A stretch of 49,164 nt of DNA from JAKASV01 sp963754845 (GTDB taxonomy: Bacteria > Babelota > Babeliae > Babelales > Vermiphilaceae). Location: contig CAVWHE010000003.1 in the NCBI GenBank assembly GCA_963754845.1, forward strand, positions 1-49,164, read 5' to 3'. The position numbers were made by a program, and so were the translations under genes. Of the stretch, positions 1 to 7,125 are shown piece by piece; position 1 is the first letter of the stretch; the number at the start of each line of letters is the position of its first letter. The notes beneath the pieces are model-generated. The model saw only the letters and a program-made list of their open reading frames with translations. It did not search any database and was not told the DNA's origin.

Positions 1-488
1 AACCCGAAAGCCGTTAGAAGCTTGAGAAAATCCGGGCGACCATTAAAAAGGAAGAAAAGAATGACAAGCCCGAGAAGCCCGAAGCTGGCAACGGAGAAAC
101 CCATGACGCCACCACCAAAGAGAGCTTCAAAAAAAGCCTCAACTTCACCTTTATTTTTCGCCGTGACCGTGGTGCGCACGTTCGCCCTCGTCGCGGCATC
201 CATGCCAACAAAGCCGGTCAGAAGTGAAATAATGGCGCCAACGACAAAGAGCACGGTCGCCAAGAATCCGAGAGTATAGGCCAAAAGGGGGACGATGAGG
301 GCAACAACGAGGGCGATAACCTTGTATTCCTCGCGTAAAAAAGTCAGAGCTCCATCGCGTATGGCGGCAGCGATACGGACAGCCTTGGCGTCATCAACTA
401 CCGTACCACGGATGCGCCTGGATAGATAAAGCACTGTCAAAAACCCTGCCAGCGCCGCTCCAACGATCAACGCGTACTGCAGCACCAT
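1..488 (-). CDS. hppA: Membrane-bound ion-pumping pyrophosphatase, N-terminal part (cut by left edge)
   Basis: The reading frame starts at an ATG at 488, preceded by a strong GAGGAGGT ribosome binding site, and stays open to the left edge (about 162 residues). It begins with a hydrophobic helix, followed by the family-typical segments AAAIRDGALTFLREEY, GAIISLLTGFVGMDAATRAN and NVRTTVTA, then a further membrane segment. These match the N-terminus of H+/Na+-translocating inorganic pyrophosphatases, which couple PPi hydrolysis to cation export across the inner membrane. The catalytic DXXXXXXXD region and the residue that sets K+ dependence lie outside the window, so ion specificity cannot be judged. 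It is transcribed away from the nucleotidyltransferase gene at 770, and a plausible promoter sits at 541-568. The family call is secure. Confidence 0.93.
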   Translation of the reverse strand, partial: MVLQYALIVGAALAGFLTVLYLSRRIRGTVVDDAKAVRIAAAIRDGALTFLREEYKVIALVVALIVPLLAYTLGFLATVLFVVGAIISLLTGFVGMDAATRANVRTTVTAKNKGEVEAFFEALFGGGVMGFSVASFGLLGLVILFFLFNGRPDFLKLLTAFG

Positions 489-540
489 CGTCAAGACCTC
501 CTCAAAAACAACACCAAAAACAATGCACAATTTTAGCCTC

Positions 541-568
541 ATTCTACGCACGACACGACTTTTGTAAA
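541..568 (-). promoter_or_regulatory. Candidate sigma-70 promoter for hppA
   Basis: On the minus strand TTTACA (568-563) and TAGAAT (546-541) are separated by 16 bases. Each hexamer matches consensus at five of six positions. The predicted transcript start lies about 45 bases before the hppA ATG. This is a pattern match only. Confidence 0.5.
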
Positions 569-769
569 GGGTTGCGTTAACCTCAAGAATTGGACATTTT
601 TTACTGTGCGTTGGCACCTGTTGACGGCGAACTATGGTAGGCCCTAAATTATCGAATTCGCGTTAATATTGGCTACGTCGTTACAGTATGCTAGGATTTT
701 GCCGTCATTTTGGGACCTCATGTCCTTTGTTTGTTTACTGTGAGTGCACTTTACGTCCAGGGAGTGTTC

Positions 770-1579
770 ATGATCGGTGGAGATACGCAGGCAGTTGTAC
801 TTGCCGCAGGCAGGTCGCGAAGGTTTAACGCACAAACGAGCAAGCTCCTTGCCCCTTTGTGCGGACAGGAGATGGTCATTTATGTCACCAAAGCCCTTGA
901 ACAACTGGGCATCGAAACAACGGTTGTTATCGGTTATCAAAAGGAGGCGGTTCGGGCAACCATCGAGGCACATCACGCACCACGGGCAATAAACTTCGTT
1001 GTGCAGGAAGCTCAGGAGGGCACGGGACATGCCGTGGCATGCACACGAAACACATGGTCAAAGGATCATATCCTCATCATGAATGGTGATATGCCACTCG
1101 TTACGCCTTCCATCATCGAAGCTCTCTGGCACCATCACTTTCAGGGGCCGTCGACGGTAACCATAGGCACCGCGTACAGCACGGATCCACGCGGTGCCTA
1201 TGGACGCATAGTATGCAAGGGTTCAACGGTGGCCATCGTTGAGGCCAAAGAATTTGTTGGCACGTCCGTAGATCACCCCTACATAAACGCCGGTATATAC
1301 CTCATTGAGCGGGTATTTTTGCAAACTGCCATTGAAACCCTCGTCCGTCATGAAAGCGGAGGTGGTGAATTTTACATCACTGATATCATCAAGGCTGCAT
1401 CGGATGCCGGCGCACACGTGAGCACTGTCAACGTTCCCTTTGATTGCGTGCGCGGGATCAACACACCCGAGGAATTTTGCGTCGCCCACACGCTTTTACA
1501 AGAACGTCGCGCGCCCAACGTCCTCGACCCTGTCTACCATCAGGTCAGTCGCGATCACGAAAAGACGCATGCCCTATGA
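770..1579 (+). CDS. GlmU-type sugar-phosphate nucleotidyltransferase lacking the acetyltransferase domain
   Basis: 269 residues from the ATG at 770, which has GGAG six bases upstream; the frame is open further upstream but without a site. It carries the GlmU pyrophosphorylase signature: LAAGRSRRF near residue 10 with a following Lys, EAQEGTGHA near residue 80, the metal-binding NGDMP near residue 105, YGRI, NAGIYLI and GGGEFYITDII. GlmU N-terminal domains make UDP-GlcNAc from GlcNAc-1-phosphate and UTP. The left-handed beta-helix acetyltransferase half of a normal GlmU of about 450 residues is absent: the protein stops where that domain would begin. The acetylation step would need another enzyme, or the substrate may differ. 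Its stop overlaps the sbcD start (ATGA), so the two are probably cotranscribed. Confidence 0.85.
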   Translation: MIGGDTQAVVLAAGRSRRFNAQTSKLLAPLCGQEMVIYVTKALEQLGIETTVVIGYQKEAVRATIEAHHAPRAINFVVQEAQEGTGHAVACTRNTWSKDHILIMNGDMPLVTPSIIEALWHHHFQGPSTVTIGTAYSTDPRGAYGRIVCKGSTVAIVEAKEFVGTSVDHPYINAGIYLIERVFLQTAIETLVRHESGGGEFYITDIIKAASDAGAHVSTVNVPFDCVRGINTPEEFCVAHTLLQERRAPNVLDPVYHQVSRDHEKTHAL

Positions 1580-2820
1580 TTCGCTTTGTTCACACGGCCG
1601 ATATACACTTGGGAACCGAAAACTACGGCAGAATTGATGCAAAAACGGGCATGCACACGCGTCTTCTCGATTTTGCCCTCGCTCTTGATTTTTGCATAGA
1701 GACGGCCATAAGCAATGATGTCGATTTTTTCCTTTTCTGCGGCGATGCCTACAAAACGAGCGCGCCAAACCCGACACAGCAAAAAATTTTAGTGGGAGCG
1801 CTCTTGCGCCTTAACGCCGCCCGTATTCCCATCGTCATCATCGTGGGCAACCATGACAACCCCGCAAGTTTTGGCAAGGTAAGCAGCCTCGAGCTTTTCA
1901 AAGATTTGCCCCTCGAAGGGTTTCACGTCGTCGCGCGACCGCGAACAGTGAAGCTTGAAACAAAAAGCGGCCCCGTCGCCATCGTCGGCATCCCGTGGCC
2001 CATGCGTGGCAACATTGCGCTAACACCACGCCAGGCCTGGTGTACGAAGGAATACATAACCTCCTACATGAGCCAAGCAATCGCAACGATTATCGACGAC
2101 GAGTCCTCGCGACTCGATCCGGCCGTGCCGTCCATCCTTGCGGCGCATTTGAGCGTGAGCACAGGCCTTTTTTCAGGATCTGAAAAAACAGCGCTCTGCG
2201 GCAATGATCCCGTCGTCCTTCCTTCGCACCTAGCACGACAACCTTTCGATTACGTCGCTCTCGGGCACCTCCACCGGCACCAAGATCTCAATAAAGGAGG
2301 TCAGCCACCGGTCGTGTACGCCGGATCCCTTGAAAGAATCGATTTCGGCGAACGAGAAGATAAGGGATTTTGTCTTGTAACAATCGAAGGCAAAGGATCG
2401 GCGCGCTACGAGTTTATCAAAGGCCCCATGCGTCCTTTCACTGCCATCGACGTGCATATTGTCAACGCCGCGAGGGCGACAGAAGAGCTTTTGGAGGCCC
2501 TCACAATGCATCGCCTCGAGAACGCCATCGTCAAAATTACCTATCACCTTCCAGCCGGCGCCCGAGACACCGTCAATATCAAGGCAATTCAGGCCGCGTG
2601 CAGTTCAGCGATGCACGTCGTTTCCATCGTGCCCGTGGCGCAGCCACGCCCGCGCGAGCAACGGCAAGCTTTCAAGGCCGGCGATGACATTGCAACGCTC
2701 CTCGAGGCGTATTTTGAAAGCAAACCGGCCTTAAAATCAAAAAAAAAGGAGCTCACACAGCAGGCTCTTGAACTTTATGAAGAGGTGCGCGAGGAGGCAG
2801 TCACAGGAACACAAGAATGA
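1576..2820 (+). CDS. sbcD: Exonuclease subunit SbcD
   Basis: 414 residues. The start chosen is the ATG at 1576, which overlaps the upstream stop in an ATGA junction; it gives the conserved beginning MIRFVHTADIHLG. The metallophosphoesterase motifs follow in order: HTADIHLG (D-x-H), FFLFCGDAYKT (GD), IVIIVGNHDNP (GNHD), ILAAHLSV (H), and YVALGHLHRHQ (GHxH). The DNA-binding and capping C-terminal region follows. SbcD is the nuclease half of the SbcCD complex, which cuts hairpins and processes double-strand breaks. Its usual partner sbcC is not next to it; the next gene is an unknown. Confidence 0.93.
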   Translation: MIRFVHTADIHLGTENYGRIDAKTGMHTRLLDFALALDFCIETAISNDVDFFLFCGDAYKTSAPNPTQQKILVGALLRLNAARIPIVIIVGNHDNPASFGKVSSLELFKDLPLEGFHVVARPRTVKLETKSGPVAIVGIPWPMRGNIALTPRQAWCTKEYITSYMSQAIATIIDDESSRLDPAVPSILAAHLSVSTGLFSGSEKTALCGNDPVVLPSHLARQPFDYVALGHLHRHQDLNKGGQPPVVYAGSLERIDFGEREDKGFCLVTIEGKGSARYEFIKGPMRPFTAIDVHIVNAARATEELLEALTMHRLENAIVKITYHLPAGARDTVNIKAIQAACSSAMHVVSIVPVAQPRPREQRQAFKAGDDIATLLEAYFESKPALKSKKKELTQQALELYEEVREEAVTGTQE

Positions 2821-2874
2821 CCTCTAAGTCATGATTATATTGGTAACGCATTATTTCAATTTGAAAAATATAAT

Positions 2875-2910
2875 CTTGAGGCCGTTGCCTTAAGCGTTTC
2901 ATTTTGCTAG
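2875..2910 (+). terminator. Weak terminator-like hairpin after sbcD
   Basis: CTTGAGGC and GCCTTAAG (2875-2882 and 2887-2894) form an 8-pair stem with one G-T pair around a CGTT loop. It is followed by a T-rich but not pure-T stretch. It sits in the 211-base gap between sbcD and the gene at 3032. It is a marginal candidate. Confidence 0.4.
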
Positions 2911-3031
2911 ATTAGTATTGATATCTGTATCGTGTGGTCATCGCGGCACCGTGTACTGACTGGGAAGTTGGGCGTGGGCGGCCGCGGTGGAGCGTTGTTT
3001 GGCACACTTTTGCCCAGCCTCGTGGAGTGAT

Positions 3032-3793
3032 ATGCCTGCCCCTGTCGTTCATTTCGTGCTTGCACTTTTGGCGCTCGATTTTTTACCCACTAAGGATCGG
3101 CGCGAGTTTCTTATCGGCGCTAGTTTTCCCGATATTCGTTATATTGCCGTTATTTCGCGCGACGCGACGCACGTGCGCAAGCCATCGTGGGCCAGTGTCG
3201 TACGCGAGCAATCGTCATTTAGGGCGGGCATGGAGTTTCATTCCCTTGTTGACGTCATGCACGACCGCTACATGGCTAAGCACGGTGTTTATCGCCTCCT
3301 GCCGGCCGGCTCTGCACGCTCGGCAAACTATCTAAAGTTCTTTGAAGACATGGTCATCTATCCCACGCGCTCAGATTGGCAAACACTGACGACGTGTTTT
3401 GATACCGTGCTCGACGAAGAACGCAGCATCGTTGACAACGTTGAAACTATCAAACTCTGGCATGCAACCATCAAGGCGTATCTTGAGCAATCACCGACTC
3501 CGGCAACGGTCAGACGCTCGCTCACCATTGTGCCGCTCACGTGGTACGGCCCCCTGCTTTATATTCCGATTTATGCCAACGCCTGGCGCACCGCTTCCGT
3601 GCTCTCACGCAGTCTAAAAGGAATGTTTGCAAACGAATGTCTCGTGTGCCACGTAAAAGCTTTCCAGAACGCCATGATCGCTATGATGAGCGCACCCGTA
3701 AAGAAACGAGGGTGCGATACACATGCGATGGGTGGTCAACAAGGCGCGGTTAGCACTGGATCGGCTACGTCCCCTTCATGTCCGCAGCCCTGA
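3032..3793 (+). CDS. Conserved-looking protein of unknown function
   Basis: 253 residues from the ATG at 3032, preceded by GGAGTGA. The protein opens PAPVVHFVLALLALDFLP, followed by FLIGASFPDIRYI near residue 30 and DATHV soon after, then FHSLVDVMHDRY near residue 75. The spacing of a PDI-type motif, histidines and an HxxxD pair recalls helical zinc-dependent phospholipase-C-like or metal-dependent hydrolase proteins, but the match is too loose to assign an activity. The C-terminus, past about residue 210, is low in pattern and overlaps the end of murB on the other strand by 29 bases. It could be a read-through tail. Confidence 0.7.
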   Translation: MPAPVVHFVLALLALDFLPTKDRREFLIGASFPDIRYIAVISRDATHVRKPSWASVVREQSSFRAGMEFHSLVDVMHDRYMAKHGVYRLLPAGSARSANYLKFFEDMVIYPTRSDWQTLTTCFDTVLDEERSIVDNVETIKLWHATIKAYLEQSPTPATVRRSLTIVPLTWYGPLLYIPIYANAWRTASVLSRSLKGMFANECLVCHVKAFQNAMIAMMSAPVKKRGCDTHAMGGQQGAVSTGSATSPSCPQP

Positions 3794-4727
3794 AAAGAGG
3801 AAACGAGGCAAAGCCCACAAGTTCGCATTCCGGTTGAAGTACAATGCCAAATCTTTCATAGACACGCTCTTGCATGACACGTGCGACGGCAATAATATCG
3901 GCACTCGTAGCGCCGTCCTGCGCAACAATCATGTTTGCGTGCTGGTAGCTGACACCCGCCTTCCCCCTCTGGAGATCGCCTTTAACACCAACATTGTCGA
4001 GGTAATATGCGGCATACACGAGTTTTTTACCGCCGCTGACATTCTCAACTTCGTGTGGATGAAAATTTCTAAAAAAGCAACCGCATGTACGTGACGTCGG
4101 ATAGCGTTTAGAACGGTGACGCACGATTTCCGCGTGGCGCCCCCGAGCGTAGGCAACGTCTTTTTCAGTGCCGCGCGCGAGGGCAAACGTCGCGCTCACG
4201 AGAAAAAAATTTTTTTCGTGAAGTTTCGAGTGGTCGTAACCAAGTTCAAGCCACGATGCATCGACATCGCGCCACACACCCGTCGCACGATCAATGATGA
4301 CGGCACTTTTGAGAAAATCCGCCAGTGAACGTTCAAAATAGTGAAGATTATTGTACACCGAACCGCCGACGCTGCCGGGAATACCGCCGAAGTCTTCCAG
4401 CCCAAGGGCATGATGATCGAGACACAACGCGATGAGGTCGGCCATTGTCACGCCTGCGCCGGCTCGTACGCACCATGAGTCGTTGCCGAAAGCCGCACAT
4501 GATACATCAACGAGATGCGGTTGTATGATGAGCCCATCAAACCCATCATCGCTCACAAGCGTATTGGCTCCAAGGCCGAGTACATGGAGCCCCACGCCAG
4601 CACCTGAGGCCCACGAAAGGGCCTCGCCAAAGGAATCTGGCGTTGTCGGGGCACAGTAGAACCGCGCGGCTCCGCCTGTGTTAAACCAATTTTTGTTCCT
4701 CAGAGGAACGTTCTTCTCAATAACCAT
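3765..4727 (-). CDS. murB: UDP-N-acetylmuramate dehydrogenase
   Basis: 320 residues with the start placed at the ATG at 4727; three ATG codons at 4751-4745 are alternatives. MurB reduces UDP-GlcNAc-enolpyruvate to UDP-MurNAc using NADPH and FAD in the cytoplasm, the second committed step of peptidoglycan synthesis. Visible family features are NWFNTGGAARF at the N-terminus, the FAD-binding LGLGANTLVSDDGF, GLEDFGGIPGSVGGSVYNN, CGCFFRNF, and the C-terminal VSYQHANMIV with PECELVGF. The start overlaps the end of the ankyrin gene by about 11 bases, so the two are probably translated from one message. No other mur gene is adjacent. Confidence 0.93.
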   Translation of the reverse strand: MVIEKNVPLRNKNWFNTGGAARFYCAPTTPDSFGEALSWASGAGVGLHVLGLGANTLVSDDGFDGLIIQPHLVDVSCAAFGNDSWCVRAGAGVTMADLIALCLDHHALGLEDFGGIPGSVGGSVYNNLHYFERSLADFLKSAVIIDRATGVWRDVDASWLELGYDHSKLHEKNFFLVSATFALARGTEKDVAYARGRHAEIVRHRSKRYPTSRTCGCFFRNFHPHEVENVSGGKKLVYAAYYLDNVGVKGDLQRGKAGVSYQHANMIVAQDGATSADIIAVARVMQERVYERFGIVLQPECELVGFASFPLFRAADMKGT

Positions 4728-5538
4728 CGGACCACTGCTGTGCATCATCATCGTTCAAATCTTTGTCTGCGGCAGAACGGCAGCGCAACTCATCGGATGC
4801 AGACGTGCCACGGGCACGTGGGTTGGCAGCAGCCTTTGCAATCTCCCTTCTGAGAAGCTCAGCAGCGGCAACATAGCCATTTTGGCGGGCGTATTCTAAG
4901 GCACTACGAGGTTTGATACAATTGCGCGGCATGGCTCGCAGTACCCATGAGCTATCCACGTCAATGGCTTCCGGATGCGAAATCTTATAGTGGATTTTAG
5001 CTTGCTCAAGGAGCTCATATTCGCCTGGCGTGAGCATGATACACGTGCGTGTCGGATCTGCCCCATTTTTAAGCAAGAGTTCAACAACTTGACGCACACG
5101 CTCCCCGTCAAGCTTTTCGGCTGCACAAACGGCAATGAGTGCCGACGGATATTCAGCGAGAGGACTTTCCATCTGACTGTTGGCATCAGCGCCTGCATCA
5201 AGAAGCGTCTTTATCACGTTAATGCTCGCCCTTCGTGCGGCAAAAATTATGGGCAAATCGGCTGATTTTTTAAGCTGTTCGTTGGGGTTGCGACCACGGC
5301 GATACATAACCTGCGCGAGCGTCTTTGGATCGTCACGCTCAAGTGCCTCATGAAATCTTTTTTCCTGACGATCAGGATCATAAAGACAGTAAGGACAACT
5401 TATCCAATGCAGGCAACTTACAAGTGTGTCACCAATATCACTGAGGCTCCCCGGTTGTGCGCATGCTCCCATCGCAGTGTGCGCAGCAAGAGCCGCTATA
5501 ACAAAAACTACGGTGCCCAAAAAAGGTGCCAATTTCAT
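4717..5538 (-). CDS. Exported ankyrin-repeat protein
   Basis: 273 residues. The ATG at 5538 follows AAGGAGGAA and gives a signal peptide (KLAPFLGTVVFVIAALAAHTAMGACA); the frame is open further upstream but that part looks non-coding. After a Cys-rich linker (HWISCPYCLYDPDRQEKRF), ankyrin units run from about residue 85 to the end, with LPIIFAARRASINVIKTLL, DAGADANSQ, VVELLLKNGADPTR and ALEYARQNGYVAAAELLRR as the readable helices and turns. Ankyrin repeats bind other proteins. An exported ankyrin protein in a small genome suggests a periplasmic role or host contact, which is inference. It lies 16 bases downstream of the permease gene and overlaps murB. Confidence 0.88.
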   Translation of the reverse strand: MKLAPFLGTVVFVIAALAAHTAMGACAQPGSLSDIGDTLVSCLHWISCPYCLYDPDRQEKRFHEALERDDPKTLAQVMYRRGRNPNEQLKKSADLPIIFAARRASINVIKTLLDAGADANSQMESPLAEYPSALIAVCAAEKLDGERVRQVVELLLKNGADPTRTCIMLTPGEYELLEQAKIHYKISHPEAIDVDSSWVLRAMPRNCIKPRSALEYARQNGYVAAAELLRREIAKAAANPRARGTSASDELRCRSAADKDLNDDDAQQWSDGY

Positions 5539-5554
5539 GGTAAACCATTCCTCC

Positions 5555-6631
5555 TTAGTCCTGTTCAACACGAGCCAAACCAAGATCCATACTTTGCGCG
5601 AACATATAATTAAAAAACGCCACAGCAAGAACAACATAAAGGGTTGTGAGACCGAGGCTTGCAAGGGGGTACCACGACGGCGTATCATGTCCGGCAACGA
5701 TGCCGCGTACCGCCTCAAAGAGGTACGTCGGGGGCAAACAGTACCCAATCCACCTAAGGCACCACGGAAGTGTAGATAAAGGGTAAAACGGAGACGTGAA
5801 CGGCATAATGATATAGGGAACAGCCCAAATTAAAAAAGTTGCTCTTTGGCCGTATCTAAAAAAAAGCGCTGCCGTTATCACCGCCATCGCCCATCCTGAG
5901 GCAACAAAAATAGCCAAGAAAAATGGCAATTGCCATCCTATCATCCCGATGCTTATACCAAATCCCCCGTGGGCAGCGAGCTCACAAATGCCAACGTTTA
6001 GGAGTGCCTCGATGACGCTGAGGACAGCACTCGCCGCGAGCCACTCACCATGCCCGAGCATACTCGTAAAAAGGTTTATAAGGTTACGAGATTGAAGTTC
6101 TTCAAGAAAGTTAAAACACATTTCAAATTGAGCGGCACTCGTGACTATCCAAAAGATAGTACTCAAAAGATATGCGGCGTTGGCTTGCGTCGCTTCAGGA
6201 CTTCCTGCATCACGCCATACCCATATGATACCCGCCATTAAGACATCAAGAAGGGGGAAATAAAAAAGGTTGGCGACGCGGTGTAGGTCGCGAACCTTGA
6301 TGAAAAGATACCTCCTGATAAGCGCCCAAATGCGCTGCGCCTGCAAGAGATAGCCCGCGCGACGGGAAACAAGCCGACTGTAATCGGATGCGTCTGGTTC
6401 GGTCTGCGAATACCACGCGCCGATATCGAACACGACGGGGCGCGCGGTGGTACTGCGATATAACACACCGCTGTACCTTCGACCATTGCAACCCAGCGCA
6501 CGCGCGGGTGCCTCAGTCGGTAGGGGATCCTCGTCCGATCCTCCAGCATCGCCACACAGTTGTGGGACCGACTCCTCAAGAACTGGGGCATGCGCAACGC
6601 TTGCACAGACAAACAGGGCCGGTATTCGCAT
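5555..6631 (-). CDS. ABC-2 type transporter permease, start uncertain
   Basis: The C-terminal 265 or so residues are a clear ABC-2 family permease of the DrrB/NodJ type. RIWALIRRYLFIKVRDLHR precedes the first helix, about six membrane helices follow, and the conserved PFTSPFYPLSTLPWCLRWI loop lies before the last ones. The ATG at 6631 has AGGTG six bases upstream and would add a 95-residue acidic leader beginning with a signal-peptide-like stretch (RIPALFVCASVAHA). Such a leader is unusual for this family. A shorter form starting at a TTG near 6346 is equally possible, though no good ribosome binding site precedes it. No ATPase subunit is encoded nearby. The substrate is unknown. Confidence 0.75.
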   Translation of the reverse strand: MRIPALFVCASVAHAPVLEESVPQLCGDAGGSDEDPLPTEAPARALGCNGRRYSGVLYRSTTARPVVFDIGAWYSQTEPDASDYSRLVSRRAGYLLQAQRIWALIRRYLFIKVRDLHRVANLFYFPLLDVLMAGIIWVWRDAGSPEATQANAAYLLSTIFWIVTSAAQFEMCFNFLEELQSRNLINLFTSMLGHGEWLAASAVLSVIEALLNVGICELAAHGGFGISIGMIGWQLPFFLAIFVASGWAMAVITAALFFRYGQRATFLIWAVPYIIMPFTSPFYPLSTLPWCLRWIGYCLPPTYLFEAVRGIVAGHDTPSWYPLASLGLTTLYVVLAVAFFNYMFAQSMDLGLARVEQD

Positions 6632-6940
6632 GAAGCGCACCTGTACACAAAAAGCAGGAGCGCCGCGCCCAAGATGACCCTTATTTTCGACACTAGATAT
6701 CACGTGCTTACACTCCACATAAAAAACCCCACAGCGCCCGCTGCGACGATCGCGCAGAAGGCCGACAGGAGAACAACACCATAGTGGTGATTTCAGCGCA
6801 CAATCAACATTCACCTCTCTGTCTCTATAGTCGAGAGTTGCTGCTGACTTGTCAACGTTTTTTTGCCGCTCTTTTTCAAAATTTTTATTCATACGCGCGG
6901 TCTCTGAATATAGCACTCTCTCGCCACCGCGCAAGGGCGT

Positions 6941-6974
6941 AAAAAACATGGTGTGTGCGCATGCTCACACCATG
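6941..6974 (-). terminator. Hairpin with T-tract reading on the minus strand, upstream of the permease gene
   Basis: CATGGTGTG (6947-6955) and CACACCATG (6966-6974) are perfect 9-base arms around a 10-base loop. On the minus strand the stem is followed directly by six T residues, the layout of an intrinsic terminator. No minus-strand gene ends here: the nearest one, the permease, starts downstream. The rest of 6632-7125 is an AT-rich divergent spacer in which no other gene is visible. Confidence 0.5.
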
Positions 6975-7125
6975 CGTGATAGCATATTCATTAAATTATT
7001 TATCTATCATTTTTACCAACTTTTACAAATTTTATTTACAAACAGAATGCCAAAGGAATAAGCTCGATAATGATGGCCACGTCATACAAGGTCAGTTTTG
7101 GGCGTTCTTTTTAAGGAGGTTTTTT

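Noticed and set aside
6238..6693. Minus-strand frame starting with a signal-peptide-like stretch (SKIRVILGAALLLFVYRCAS)
   Set aside because: It starts at a GTG with no nearby Shine-Dalgarno, overlaps the permease frame, and becomes Arg/Ser-rich nonsense after about 30 residues.
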